Under the pieces are notes generated by a model. It made no database searches and had not been told where the DNA came from. It saw only the letters and a program-made list of their open reading frames with translations. A program made the translations under genes and the position numbers. Shown in pieces: positions 31,787 to 41,204 of a DNA stretch of 64,000 nt. The first letter of the stretch is position 1. Every line of letters starts with the position of its first letter. The DNA comes from Tenacibaculum sp. SZ-18 (GTDB lineage Bacteria > Bacteroidota > Bacteroidia > Flavobacteriales > Flavobacteriaceae), in NCBI RefSeq assembly GCF_002813915.1, contig NZ_CP019335.1, positions 316,888 through 380,887 of the forward strand, read 5' to 3'.

Positions 31787-34213
31787 CTATTTTATCACTA
31801 AATAAAATTCTGAAGAAGACTCATATCCTCCACATTTATCAATATAATTTACTTCAATGGTTACAAAAGAATTAACTACGTTTTGTAGATTAGAAGTTAT
31901 ATCTATTGGTCCTTGAGGTGTTATTTTACCACTACAATTATTACTAAAATCGTGTTTAAAAACTGATTCACCATTTACTTTCATTTCGAAAACATCATCA
32001 ACAAAAACTTCTCCGGTACCGTCTAAGTTAGAAGCTAGTACGATTGTAGCATTGTCTGGAATCCAAACCATCTCTCTAGTGTTTGTAAAAAAGGTACTAG
32101 GAGGATTTAATGTTACAGGCTTTCCAGAGATAGCCTTCCCTATAAATATTGATGTTTTATTTTTTACGTTTTTACTTTCTGCAGCAACATATACTAATTC
32201 AGGAATACCGCTGACGTTAGATTTTCTTCCTGCTACAACTCCTACGTTCTTCCATTTGTAAACCATGTTTATCAAGCCATTCATGTATCCTCCTTCTGCA
32301 TGATATCCTACATATCCAGTATCTGTTGTCATTAACCAAGGAAGTCTGTTTGCATAAACGTATTGAATAGTATCCGACTTTAATTCAGTATTTCTCATGG
32401 CTACTAAACTTTCTTCAGTTAATACATCAACTGGTAGGTTTGCTGCCCACCAAGCTGGAATTGGGTATTGACTGTCTAAAAATACTTTTTGACAACTTCC
32501 GGCATCAGATTGCCAAGGAATTCCCATCCATTTGGTTAAATCTCCTGGTGTACTTTTCCATAGCCAACTTTTAGCATCTCCATCATTCATAGAGGCTTTT
32601 ACATCATCTGAATTCATTTGAAATCCAAAATCATTATAAAAAATCTTTTCTTTTTCCTCTTTTGTAGCGGCAGCAACTCGAATTTCTCTTAATCCAAAGA
32701 ATGAATTTCCAGGAGTGATATCAGCGTATGCTAACGAGTTTTCAGCATACATTTGAGCATGTCGCATTGGCCAAGTTAATTCGACTCCAGGGTGAAATCC
32801 ACCTCCATAAAGAGTTTCCAATACAGCTCTTGTCATCAATAAAGCAGATTTAGCTGGATCTTGTGCAGCTTCGAGATATTGATTTTGATAATGTTTTCCT
32901 AATTCATCCATATTAGTAAAATCACCTTCTAATGAGCTGAAATTACCATCTCTCCATTTTTTTAATTCATGATATAAAACTGGGGGTATAGCAAACCATT
33001 GCGCAGGACTACCAGGATAATTAATTCCATCTCCTGGATAAAAAGGATATTTTAGCTCCTGTGTACCGCTACCAATATTAGTAATGTCAGTTTTACTTTT
33101 ACTAGGTATTATCGGTTCATTTGTATAGTTGTATAATGGATCTCTAAATAAGTTAAAAATTTTATTTCTTACTGGTTGAGCCGCTTTTGAGTTACTATAA
33201 AGAGCTTTAAATTCTTCTGGTGTTAGTTCGTCTATAGTTTCTCTGAAAGAAGGGGCTAAGAAATCACTTAAATTTACCCATTGCATTCTATGTAAACGAT
33301 ATAATACAGGGAAAATCAAACTAAAGTCTGTGGTGAAATCTTCATTTGCTATACCACAAATAAGATCATACATTGTTGATAAAGGTTGAATTTGCGGAGC
33401 ATAATCTGGTGGAGCAGTAGCAACCCAGGCAGCTGAGTCAGCATCATTCAATTCATACGTATTTCCATTCATTGTTACTTTAGCTGTGATTCTTCCATCA
33501 CATATATCGTCGTACCAATTCGAGTTGTCGGCAAAATCAGTGTTTAAGTCTGATGCGATTAAAGCAGCAGAAATTCCGTCTCCAGGATAAAATATAAGGC
33601 TTCCTTCATCATATTCAACTGCGCCTAAATTTACATCTTTTGCATTTAAATTCATTGCAGCTGCAATTTTACTTTCAGTTTCACCTTTTAACGGAAATGG
33701 AAATTTACCACCTAATTTTACAGGTGAAGTATTTGTTGAGTTAATCTTGGTAGGGCTAGGACTATTTACTAATTCTTGTCTATAATCGTAATCCTTATTA
33801 TTTATTAATTGTTCGTTTAAAACATTTGGATTTCTTCGTGATGTACTAATTCCTGGAGCAATGTTTTTCGTGAAAAAATTAGGACTCAAATTGTGATTGT
33901 CAGTATTTACTGATAAATCTAAACTGTTATTAAAATCATACCAGAACGGTTTTTTATTTGCTACTTCTACTGTCCATTCTATAGTACAAGAAGATGGATC
34001 AATTTTACGAATAGGTTTACCATTATCATCGCACTCATAAATATAAAAACGTTGAGCCTGCTTTTTTAATGCGCCGTCGTTGGTATGAAATTCTAAGTTT
34101 TCTTCATATAAGTTTGCCCATGGAACTTCTGGTGTAAACACAACGTCTTTCTTGTTTGTTGGACCATTTCCAAGTCTTGCAATTCCTATTGAAGGATATA
34201 TACGTAGTTTCAT
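31787..34213 (-). CDS. LodA/GoxA-family CTQ-dependent oxidase
   Basis: About 808 residues from the Met at 34213 (MKLRIYPSIGIARLG), the family start. An earlier in-frame ATG at 34249 is unlikely, because a -7 box lies between the two. The family covers L-lysine epsilon-oxidase and glycine oxidase, which make hydrogen peroxide with a cysteine tryptophylquinone cofactor. The candidate Cys is at about residue 574 (SDAGSC), and a Trp 52 residues later (NRLPW, about 626) is the candidate partner; GGFHPGVELTWPMRH is a conserved block. The C-terminal 100 residues are an extra beta-rich region. LodB follows. The amino-acid substrate cannot be told from sequence. Confidence 0.84.
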   Translation of the reverse strand: MKLRIYPSIGIARLGNGPTNKKDVVFTPEVPWANLYEENLEFHTNDGALKKQAQRFYIYECDDNGKPIRKIDPSSCTIEWTVEVANKKPFWYDFNNSLDLSVNTDNHNLSPNFFTKNIAPGISTSRRNPNVLNEQLINNKDYDYRQELVNSPSPTKINSTNTSPVKLGGKFPFPLKGETESKIAAAMNLNAKDVNLGAVEYDEGSLIFYPGDGISAALIASDLNTDFADNSNWYDDICDGRITAKVTMNGNTYELNDADSAAWVATAPPDYAPQIQPLSTMYDLICGIANEDFTTDFSLIFPVLYRLHRMQWVNLSDFLAPSFRETIDELTPEEFKALYSNSKAAQPVRNKIFNLFRDPLYNYTNEPIIPSKSKTDITNIGSGTQELKYPFYPGDGINYPGSPAQWFAIPPVLYHELKKWRDGNFSSLEGDFTNMDELGKHYQNQYLEAAQDPAKSALLMTRAVLETLYGGGFHPGVELTWPMRHAQMYAENSLAYADITPGNSFFGLREIRVAAATKEEKEKIFYNDFGFQMNSDDVKASMNDGDAKSWLWKSTPGDLTKWMGIPWQSDAGSCQKVFLDSQYPIPAWWAANLPVDVLTEESLVAMRNTELKSDTIQYVYANRLPWLMTTDTGYVGYHAEGGYMNGLINMVYKWKNVGVVAGRKSNVSGIPELVYVAAESKNVKNKTSIFIGKAISGKPVTLNPPSTFFTNTREMVWIPDNATIVLASNLDGTGEVFVDDVFEMKVNGESVFKHDFSNNCSGKITPQGPIDITSNLQNVVNSFVTIEVNYIDKCGGYESSSEFYLVIK

Positions 34214-34237
34214 TTTAATTTGATTTAAGGTTACAAC

Positions 34238-34245
34238 CAAATTTA
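34238..34245 (-). promoter_or_regulatory. -7 box of the lodA-lodB operon
   Basis: The minus strand reads taaatttg (TAnnTTTG) about 25 bp before the preferred ATG at 34213. Confidence 0.45.
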
Positions 34246-34364
34246 CCATCAGTTATACTCTGCTGGTGGAAAAATGTAACAAGGCTTTAAAAATGAGTTA
34301 TAAGAATGGTTATTTTAAGTATAAATGTTTTCTTGAATTATTTCAAGTGAAAATAAAGGAGAAT

Positions 34365-34396
34365 AAAAAACGCTGCCAATTAGCAGCGTTTTTTAT
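34365..34396 (-). terminator. Terminator of the DUF2723 gene
   Basis: An aaaaaacgctgc/gcagcgtttttt stem with a short loop and T-runs on both strands, just past the DUF2723 stop at 34401. Confidence 0.88.
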
Positions 34397-34400
34397 TTTA

Positions 34401-37400
34401 TTATGGTTTTATTGAATCCAAAATTTCTTCTGGTATTCCAGATTCATCTTCTGGTTCTGGTAAGAGATCTTTAAATAGTCTTAATTTTTCAAAGAATCCA
34501 TTTTCAAGACTTTCCACATATTCTTTGTCTTTGTCAAATCTAGACACTTGGCTAATGATATTCCTATACATATATAGGTTAGTGTCTAAATTATCGAAGA
34601 TATAATCAATGTTGTTGTAAGTGCTATAATGTTCCAATTCTTGTTGGAAAAGATTAATTAAAATTTCTGTAGTTTCTCGAGCTTTATCTTTATCTCCAAT
34701 TCTATAATATAATTCAGGATACCCTAGAGAAATACTATAGTGGTCAAAGTCAGGAATAGGCATTTTATGTAAGGAAAGATCCAATACTTCTTTGGCTGTA
34801 GCTGTATCTCCTTTAATTAAAAATTCCTCAGATAAACGCATTAAGTTATTTCTGATAGAAATAGCGTTTCTTTTGGCTTGTTCATCTAAGTAAATTTCTC
34901 CATTGTTGATAGTTTTCCATTCCCATTTCTTAATATTATCATACATTTTCTCTGGGTCAATACGTCCCATATCAAACATTGATTTGTTAGCAATTGGAGT
35001 TTTAATAGGAACTAGTTTAAAGGCCATACCATCTAGTTGCAAGTAATCCTTTAACCAGATGTATTCTTCTGAAGCATTTGCTCCTCCAGTAAAGTATATT
35101 GGTCTTTTCCAATCGAAATTATCCAGAATATCTAACATTAAAATTCTGTTTTTTGCTATGGCATCGTCTATGGTGATATCAATATAATCGACCATTTTGT
35201 CAGCATCTTTAGCAGCTACAATTCCATATTTTAAAGCGTTTTCTTTGTTTACTGGAATTCTAATTCTATTTGTTGGGTATACTTTTTCTTTTAAACCATT
35301 TTCAGTTTCATAATAAGTGGCGTCATTACTACTCGCAATCCATTTCATAAAAGTACTCAAAGAAATAACTGAGTCTTTTAGTTGAGGGTGCGGCATATGA
35401 TAAGCAACATCGAGTGTTCCATATTTATACTGATGATGTTTTAACTTTGAAGGAATTGGATCTGCATCATAAGTTTTCTTTTTCATTTGATCAATATACC
35501 AGTCAGTAGCGAATAAACTTGTATTAACAATTTTTATATCTCTACGAACACCTTCTATTTGTTGCATATACCATAAAGGAAATGTGTCGTTATCACCAAT
35601 GGTAAATAAAATAGCATTTGGATCACAACTCTCTAAATAAGTCTGAGCATTAAGTTGAGCTAAATAACGATCACCTCTATCATGATCATCCCAGTTTTGG
35701 AATCCCATTAAAGCTGGTACAGCTAATAAAGAGAATATGGAAACACCTAATGCAACCATTTTCTTATCCATAAATCCTTTTAGGCTATCATATAAAGCTA
35801 ATACGCCGAAACCTACCCAGATGGCAAATACATAGAATGATCCAACAACTGCATAATCTCGCTCTCTTGGTTCGAAAGGTTTAGGATTGGTGTAAAAGAT
35901 AATTGCAAAACCAGTAAAAGCAAAGAATAAGGCTAATGTATACCAGTTTTTCTTATCTTCCTTTATGTGATATAAGAGTCCGATAATTCCTAATATTAGT
36001 GGAAAAAAGAAGTAGGTGTTTCTTCCTTTATTGTTTTTTACACTATCAGGTAGTTTTTCTTGAGACCCCAATCTGGCTTCATCTATGATTTTAATTCCAC
36101 TTAACCAATTTCCGTTATTATCTAAATGTCCCTGAATGTCATTTTGCCTTCCAACAAAATTCCACATAAAATACCTTCCATACATGTATCCAAATTGGAA
36201 ATTAATCATAAACCTCAGGTTTTCTATAAATGTTGGTTTACGCATGCTTCGTTGAGGGATCCCAGCGATTTGTTTATAAAATTGTTCTGCACCAGGGTCC
36301 ACCATACGCGGGATAAACCCTTTATGCTTACTCGAATACTCAGGAATTACATTTTTATATTTATTAACGATTTCATATCGTCCATTAATCTTCTCGTATT
36401 TAGGTTTGTCATCAACATACACATCTACAATATTTCCATACTCGTCTTTTTGTTTTTCATATTCTCTCTTGTAAGAAAACGAATAATACTTATCATAAAA
36501 TACATTTGCATCACCATATTGTTCACGATTATAGTATGCTAACAACTCACGTGCACTTGAAGGATTATTTTCATTTATGATAGTATCTGCATTTGCTCGA
36601 ATTGGTAGCATTAACCACGTCGAAAATCCGATCATTATGAACAAAAGAGATAAAATTATGGTATTAGCAAACACTTGTTTTTTCTTACGTGTATAATTAA
36701 GACCGAAATAAAATAGAGCAATCAATGCAATTCCAGCAATTATAGTTCCTGAGTTGTAAGGTAACCCAATTGAGTTTATAAAGAAAAGTTCAGAAACACT
36801 GAAGAATTTTAAAGTAAATGGAAATAAGAATTTAAAGACAAAGGCCAATACTAAAATAGAAATTATTGTAGCTATTGTCGTAGTTTTGATTGTAATATCT
36901 TTATAGGTTTTAAAGAAATAAATCATAACAATTGAAGGGATTACCAATAAAGAAAGAATGTGTACACCAAAAGACAATCCAACAACAAAACTGATAATTA
37001 ATAACCATTTGTTACCTCTTGAAGTATAAATTTCACTTTCCCATTTTAAGGCCAGCCAAAAAAGTATTGCCATTAAAAAAGATGACATAGCATAAACTTC
37101 ACCTTCCACTGCACTAAACCAAAAACTATCAGAAAATGTGTATGCTAAGGATCCTACCAGCCCACTGCCTAATACTGCGATTTTTTCACTGGTAGAAAAT
37201 ACGTCATTTTTATGAGCAATTTTTTTAGCTAAATTCGTGATAGTCCAGAACATAAACAAAATAGTAAAAGCACTTGCTAACCCAGACATAAAATTCACCA
37301 TATAAGCCCAATTACTTGGGTCGTTTGTGAACATTGCAAAAAATGCACCAAGCATTTGAAATAAAGGGGCTCCAGGAGGATGACCCACTTCTAAATTCAC

Positions 37401-37535
37401 AGCAGTAGAAATATATTCACCACAATCCCAAGAACTCACTGTAGGTTCAAGAGTTAATGTATAAGTAATTAAAGCAATGAAAAATGCTGCCCATCCTAAA
37501 ATAACGTTCCACTTTTTGTAGTTAAAGTCTTTCAT
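34401..37535 (-). CDS. DUF2723 membrane protein, predicted protein O-mannosyltransferase-like
   Basis: 1044 residues with many membrane spans in the first 640 residues and a soluble C-terminal part with tetratricopeptide-like helices. The first loop holds PTVSSWDCGEYISTA and GHPPGAPLF, the acidic GT-C signature of DUF2723/PMT-type glycosyltransferases, which attach sugars from lipid-linked donors. In Bacteroidota this family is a candidate for O-glycosylation of exported proteins. A TAnnTTTG box (37619-37612) lies upstream. Monocistronic with a terminator. Confidence 0.87.
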   Translation of the reverse strand: MKDFNYKKWNVILGWAAFFIALITYTLTLEPTVSSWDCGEYISTAVNLEVGHPPGAPLFQMLGAFFAMFTNDPSNWAYMVNFMSGLASAFTILFMFWTITNLAKKIAHKNDVFSTSEKIAVLGSGLVGSLAYTFSDSFWFSAVEGEVYAMSSFLMAILFWLALKWESEIYTSRGNKWLLIISFVVGLSFGVHILSLLVIPSIVMIYFFKTYKDITIKTTTIATIISILVLAFVFKFLFPFTLKFFSVSELFFINSIGLPYNSGTIIAGIALIALFYFGLNYTRKKKQVFANTIILSLLFIMIGFSTWLMLPIRANADTIINENNPSSARELLAYYNREQYGDANVFYDKYYSFSYKREYEKQKDEYGNIVDVYVDDKPKYEKINGRYEIVNKYKNVIPEYSSKHKGFIPRMVDPGAEQFYKQIAGIPQRSMRKPTFIENLRFMINFQFGYMYGRYFMWNFVGRQNDIQGHLDNNGNWLSGIKIIDEARLGSQEKLPDSVKNNKGRNTYFFFPLILGIIGLLYHIKEDKKNWYTLALFFAFTGFAIIFYTNPKPFEPRERDYAVVGSFYVFAIWVGFGVLALYDSLKGFMDKKMVALGVSIFSLLAVPALMGFQNWDDHDRGDRYLAQLNAQTYLESCDPNAILFTIGDNDTFPLWYMQQIEGVRRDIKIVNTSLFATDWYIDQMKKKTYDADPIPSKLKHHQYKYGTLDVAYHMPHPQLKDSVISLSTFMKWIASSNDATYYETENGLKEKVYPTNRIRIPVNKENALKYGIVAAKDADKMVDYIDITIDDAIAKNRILMLDILDNFDWKRPIYFTGGANASEEYIWLKDYLQLDGMAFKLVPIKTPIANKSMFDMGRIDPEKMYDNIKKWEWKTINNGEIYLDEQAKRNAISIRNNLMRLSEEFLIKGDTATAKEVLDLSLHKMPIPDFDHYSISLGYPELYYRIGDKDKARETTEILINLFQQELEHYSTYNNIDYIFDNLDTNLYMYRNIISQVSRFDKDKEYVESLENGFFEKLRLFKDLLPEPEDESGIPEEILDSIKP

Positions 37536-37611
37536 AATAGTGTTAAAAAATCAATGCGAATGTACTATATTTTATTCTTAATTTAAACCAATCTTTTTTT
37601 TAGACTGTTAA

Positions 37612-37619
37612 CAAAAGTA
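37612..37619 (-). promoter_or_regulatory. -7 box of the DUF2723 gene
   Basis: The minus strand reads tacttttg (TAnnTTTG), 77 bp before the ATG. Confidence 0.35.
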
Positions 37620-37690
37620 ACTGTTATCTGATTTTATAAATTCACAACCGAACTAAATTATTGTTAAAAAACAATAAACAGAAAAATGTT

Positions 37691-37719
37691 TTGTATTTTA
37701 TAAAAAAGTTATATTTTTG
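37691..37719 (+). promoter_or_regulatory. Promoter of tRNA-Gln copy 1
   Basis: A -33 TTG at 37691 and a -7 box tatttttg at 37712-37719 are spaced by 18 bases. Confidence 0.75.
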
Positions 37720-37729
37720 CACCCGCAAT

Positions 37730-37800
37730 TGGCCTATGGTGTAATGGTAACACACCGGTTTTTGGTGCCGTTATTCTAGGTTCGAGTCCTAGTAGGCCAA
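37730..37800 (+). tRNA. tRNA-Gln (UUG), copy 1
   Basis: A 71-nt cloverleaf. The acceptor stem tggccta/taggcca is perfect, the D arm is gtgtaatggtaacac, the anticodon loop ttttggt has UUG at positions 34-36, and the T arm is taggttcgagtccta. The first anticodon-stem pair is weak (C-U). No CCA is encoded. It lies between two of its own signals: the promoter at 37691 and the terminator at 37804. Confidence 0.93.
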
Positions 37801-37803
37801 CGT

Positions 37804-37838
37804 AAAAAGCTTCAGTTTAAAAACTGGAGCTTTTTTTT
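37804..37838 (+). terminator. Terminator of tRNA-Gln copy 1
   Basis: An aaaagcttcagttt/aactggagctttt stem with a T-G wobble and eight T residues after it. Confidence 0.85.
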
Positions 37839-37960
37839 ATATTCTATTTTTTGTTGTTCATTACTTTTTTTTATTTAGGCATCACTTTGCTACCGTTCAG
37901 CTGAAAACGTATTTTTTTAATAAGGATGGAGTTAAATTTAGGATACAAAAACTAGATACC

Positions 37961-40402
37961 ATGAAAAAAATATTACTCCTCATCGTTTTTTTATCGCAAG
38001 TCATTGTTGCTCAAAATTATAATTATTTAGGTACATATTCATCGAATGGGACTCCTGATTATTTGGAAGTTCCTGGTGATTCAGTTTCAGTCGAAACATT
38101 GGAAATGATTAGCAATGCTATACCGGAGTCTTATCCAGTTCCAGATTTCAACCCTCAGTATATTACTGCGGGATATGATACAAATATTGAATTATCTCAA
38201 GCAGCAGACGTATATGTTACTTTCATTGCAGAAGGAGCAGGTTACCGAAATGTACTTGGTTTTTATACTTATGATTTAAGTAATCCACCAACAACTGCCC
38301 CTGGAGAAGAGGATATTACAATAATTTTCCCTAATGCGTCCGCATTGGGAAGCGGCGGTGGCTTACAAGTTGGTGATAAAGTTAATATAGGTTCCTTCCC
38401 AGCTAATACTGGCATTGGTTGGGTTTTATTAGCAAATGCTTGGAGTGCATCACAACAACAGGTAGGTTTTGGTCATTGGACTGTGTTTTCCGATCCAGAC
38501 TTTAATCCAGAATCAGATCCAGAACTAAGGCATCATAATGTTTTATTGTCAGATCCAGAAAATGAAAGGGTGATTTTAGGGTTTGAAGATATTAGGAGAG
38601 ATTTGAATAGCTGTGATAATGATTTTAATGATGCTGTGTTTTACATAACTGCTTCCCCTTATGAAGCAATTACTACTAATAATGTTGCTGACGTGAGTCT
38701 TAGTAGTGATGTTACTTCTTCTTATGATGGTGGATTGGAGAGTAACGGAGATTTGGCTGGATTAATTGCGAAAAGAAATTTACAAAGAAGTAAAAACAGG
38801 ACATTTAAAAATTTGAAAGAATTCCAAGAAAGATTCGACAAACAACTAATTCAAAACAAGGGGTTAAGTTCAATTGCTAATTATTTACCTGAAACGGGTA
38901 TGTATGGTGTTGAAACAGCTTCGATTTCAAGTCCCGATGATTTATTAGGTATTACTAATGCTATTGAAGTATTTGCTGCTGACTATTACAGTGGTAATAA
39001 TAGAGTATCGGCGATTTTGGCTACAAAAACTGAGGGTGCTGTTTACGATCACTCCAAAGCAATATGTGATCGATTGAATAATTCAACTATTGAGGATATT
39101 AGGTTAATTACTTCAAGAGGTCACCGACTAGTTAGTTCTAAAATCAGGAGAGCCAATGGTTTAGTTGAATATACAGTAGGGTTTTCGATCAAGTTGGGAG
39201 ACGCTCAAAATGAATTACATAGCTATTGGAATATAGAGCAATACCCGCCAGGTAATTATTACAACTTCCAAGTATGGGGGAGCACATATTCTCAGGTTTT
39301 TTCTAATGTAAATTATATTTTAGATGCATTTTCAAATGAGAAATCTCTTGTCAGTAATGGGGAAAATAATGCAATTCCGTCAGTTTTTGTTAGCTCAGGT
39401 AATTATTCAAACGGAAAACTGTATTTAGATATTATTAATAAAGAGGAAGCCACGGAGGCATTATTTAATGGTAATATACAAGCTACAGAAATTTCTGAAA
39501 TAACAAATATGACAGAGACTATTACTTTATCAGGAGAATGGAATGAGAATCTTGTTGTGAATACGGGCGTGTTATTTGATGTTGGATTTTCACTTTCTAC
39601 AGCAACATCTGCAGCAACAGATGGACTGTATTTGGCAGATGGTCCTTGGGGTTTAGATTATTTAAGTTCGGATGCATCAATAAGTGTATTAGATATTTCA
39701 AACGATGAGATTTTTGAAGAAGAAGAAGTTCATGAAATTAATAGAAACTTATATGTTAACGGCCAGGTTTTAGGTACAATGAATATATTTAGACATATCC
39801 TGCCAGGTGATCAAACTCTTGACGTTTCTGATTATAATTATCTCTCTTTTGAGATGAAATCTACCCACCAAATTGAAATCGTTTTGATGAATGAAAGTTT
39901 ATCGGATTGGAATAATAGAATGAGATATGTGATTTCAGCTAGTGAAGATTTAACCGAATACCAAATTTCCTTAAATGATTTTGTCGATGGAAACGGCAAC
40001 AAGGTTGGTATCAATGATGTTAAAACGATTGTCTTCTCAGTAATAGGAGATTATATAAATGACGTAGCCTTTGAGGTTGATATTAATAATGTCGCCTTTA
40101 GGGCAAATAGTTCAGTGTTGTCGGTTGACGATGTTGCAATTGATGATGGAGATAAAGTTGTTAATTATCCAAATCCTTTTAGAGGGCAAACAACTATAAG
40201 GTTACCAAAAAGTACTGACGTTATTTCATTAATGGTTTATGATATTTTAGGTAGAACTATTTTTAATGATAATATAGAAACACAAAACACTAATAGAAAA
40301 GAAGTATTATTTAACTTGGCTTCCAATAAAAAGGGAGTTTTCAAATACATGGTAGTCGATGGTGAGGGCACAGTTTACACAGGTACGCTGATAGCAGAAT
40401 AA
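37961..40402 (+). CDS. DUF4114-domain protein with T9SS sorting domain
   Basis: 813 residues. The signal peptide is cleaved after QVIVAQ. Residues about 100-230 hold a DUF4114 domain with its acidic calcium-type motif FEDIRRDLNSCDNDFNDAVF (208-227). The middle (230-700) has no recognised fold apart from a carbohydrate-binding-like beta region near 570-700. The last 75 residues are a T9SS type A sorting domain (VVNYPNPFRGQTTIRL and a KGVFKY strand). It is exported and probably surface bound; function unknown. It lies between two tRNA-Gln genes. Confidence 0.85.
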   Translation: MKKILLLIVFLSQVIVAQNYNYLGTYSSNGTPDYLEVPGDSVSVETLEMISNAIPESYPVPDFNPQYITAGYDTNIELSQAADVYVTFIAEGAGYRNVLGFYTYDLSNPPTTAPGEEDITIIFPNASALGSGGGLQVGDKVNIGSFPANTGIGWVLLANAWSASQQQVGFGHWTVFSDPDFNPESDPELRHHNVLLSDPENERVILGFEDIRRDLNSCDNDFNDAVFYITASPYEAITTNNVADVSLSSDVTSSYDGGLESNGDLAGLIAKRNLQRSKNRTFKNLKEFQERFDKQLIQNKGLSSIANYLPETGMYGVETASISSPDDLLGITNAIEVFAADYYSGNNRVSAILATKTEGAVYDHSKAICDRLNNSTIEDIRLITSRGHRLVSSKIRRANGLVEYTVGFSIKLGDAQNELHSYWNIEQYPPGNYYNFQVWGSTYSQVFSNVNYILDAFSNEKSLVSNGENNAIPSVFVSSGNYSNGKLYLDIINKEEATEALFNGNIQATEISEITNMTETITLSGEWNENLVVNTGVLFDVGFSLSTATSAATDGLYLADGPWGLDYLSSDASISVLDISNDEIFEEEEVHEINRNLYVNGQVLGTMNIFRHILPGDQTLDVSDYNYLSFEMKSTHQIEIVLMNESLSDWNNRMRYVISASEDLTEYQISLNDFVDGNGNKVGINDVKTIVFSVIGDYINDVAFEVDINNVAFRANSSVLSVDDVAIDDGDKVVNYPNPFRGQTTIRLPKSTDVISLMVYDILGRTIFNDNIETQNTNRKEVLFNLASNKKGVFKYMVVDGEGTVYTGTLIAE

Positions 40403-40444
40403 CGGTCCAATTCGGTGGTTTTTGCAAAAAAATAAATTTTGTTT

Positions 40445-40473
40445 TTGTAATTTGTAAGTTTGTATTATATTTG
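40445..40473 (+). promoter_or_regulatory. Promoter of tRNA-Gln copy 2
   Basis: A -33 TTG at 40445 and a -7 box tatatttg at 40466-40473 are spaced by 18 bases. Confidence 0.75.
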
Positions 40474-40485
40474 CACCCACTATTT

Positions 40486-40556
40486 TGGCCCATGGTGTAA
40501 TGGTAACACACCGGTTTTTGGTGCCGTTATTCTAGGTTCGAGTCCTAGTGGGCCAA
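40486..40556 (+). tRNA. tRNA-Gln (UUG), copy 2
   Basis: Identical to copy 1 from the D arm through the T arm. The only differences are a paired change in the acceptor stem (tggccca/tgggcca against tggccta/taggcca), which turns a U-A pair into C-G. Anticodon UUG, no encoded CCA. The compensated change shows the copy is under selection and functional. Confidence 0.93.
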
Positions 40557-40559
40557 CAG

Positions 40560-40590
40560 AGCTTCTAACAATTTGTTAGAAGCTTTTTTG
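40560..40590 (+). terminator. Terminator of tRNA-Gln copy 2
   Basis: A perfect 11-bp stem agcttctaaca/tgttagaagct with a T-run after it. Confidence 0.9.
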
Positions 40591-40640
40591 TTTTTTAATT
40601 TTTTAGTGTCTTGAATATCATTTTCATAAGAATAGATAGT

Positions 40641-40671
40641 TTGTATTATACAGAATTAGTTCTTATATTTG
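40641..40671 (+). promoter_or_regulatory. Promoter of the rimP-nusA-infB operon
   Basis: A -33 TTG at 40641 and a -7 box tatatttg at 40664-40671, spaced by 20 bases. The transcript would start near 40678. Confidence 0.7.
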
Positions 40672-40700
40672 CACGGAATTTCTTAAATAAGATGTGTGCA

Positions 40701-40723
40701 GGGGACAAAAGTCCCCTCTTTTT
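40701..40723 (+). promoter_or_regulatory. Terminator-like attenuator in the rimP leader
   Basis: A perfect ggggac/gtcccc stem with an aaaa loop, followed by tcttttt, lies in the 5' leader, about 25 nt after the transcription start and 10 bp before the rimP ATG. It has the form of an intrinsic terminator and could end most transcripts early. The same position in Proteobacteria holds the known rimP-leader terminator. Confidence 0.65.
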
Positions 40724-40732
40724 ATACCTAAA

Positions 40733-41194
40733 ATGAATCAAGATAAAGTAAGAGCATTATTACAGGAAGCACTGGATGAAAATCCGTCATTATTTCTTAT
40801 TGATTTAAAATTTACTGCCAATAGTAAGATTAAAGTAATTGTTGATGGAGATTCAGGAGTTCCACTTAGTGAAATCATTCGAATTAGTAGAAATATTGAG
40901 CATAATTTAGATAGGGAAGAAGAAGACTTTTCTTTAGAGGTTACTTCTCCTGATATATCGGATTCGTTAAAAGTAAAACGTCAGTATAATAAAAATTTAA
41001 ACCGAATTCTTAACGTGAAAACTGGAGAAAGCGAGTTTGAAGGTACACTGATTGAAATTCAGGAAGAAAATATTGTGCTAACTTGGAAGGTAAGAGAGCC
41101 TAAACCAATTGGCAAAGGAAAACACACGGTAGAAAAAGTTCAAGAAATACCGTTTGATAGTATAACAGAAGCAAAAGTGAAGATCATATTTTAA
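40733..41194 (+). CDS. rimP: Ribosome maturation factor RimP
   Basis: 153 residues from the ATG at 40733 (MNQDKVRALLQEAL). An earlier ATG at 40694 would put the leader hairpin inside the coding region, so I reject it. It assists 30S subunit assembly. The N-terminal domain has LFLIDLKFTANSKIKVIVDGDSG, and the second domain LEVTSPDISDSLKVKRQYNKN, both family hallmarks. It opens the operon with nusA 10 bp downstream. Confidence 0.94.
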   Translation: MNQDKVRALLQEALDENPSLFLIDLKFTANSKIKVIVDGDSGVPLSEIIRISRNIEHNLDREEEDFSLEVTSPDISDSLKVKRQYNKNLNRILNVKTGESEFEGTLIEIQEENIVLTWKVREPKPIGKGKHTVEKVQEIPFDSITEAKVKIIF

Positions 41195-41204
41195 TAATAC
41201 AGGA

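Noticed and set aside
37730..40556. tRNA-Gln pair as attL/attR of an integrated element
   Set aside because: No integrase, excisionase or phage gene lies between them, and both tRNAs are complete with their own promoters.
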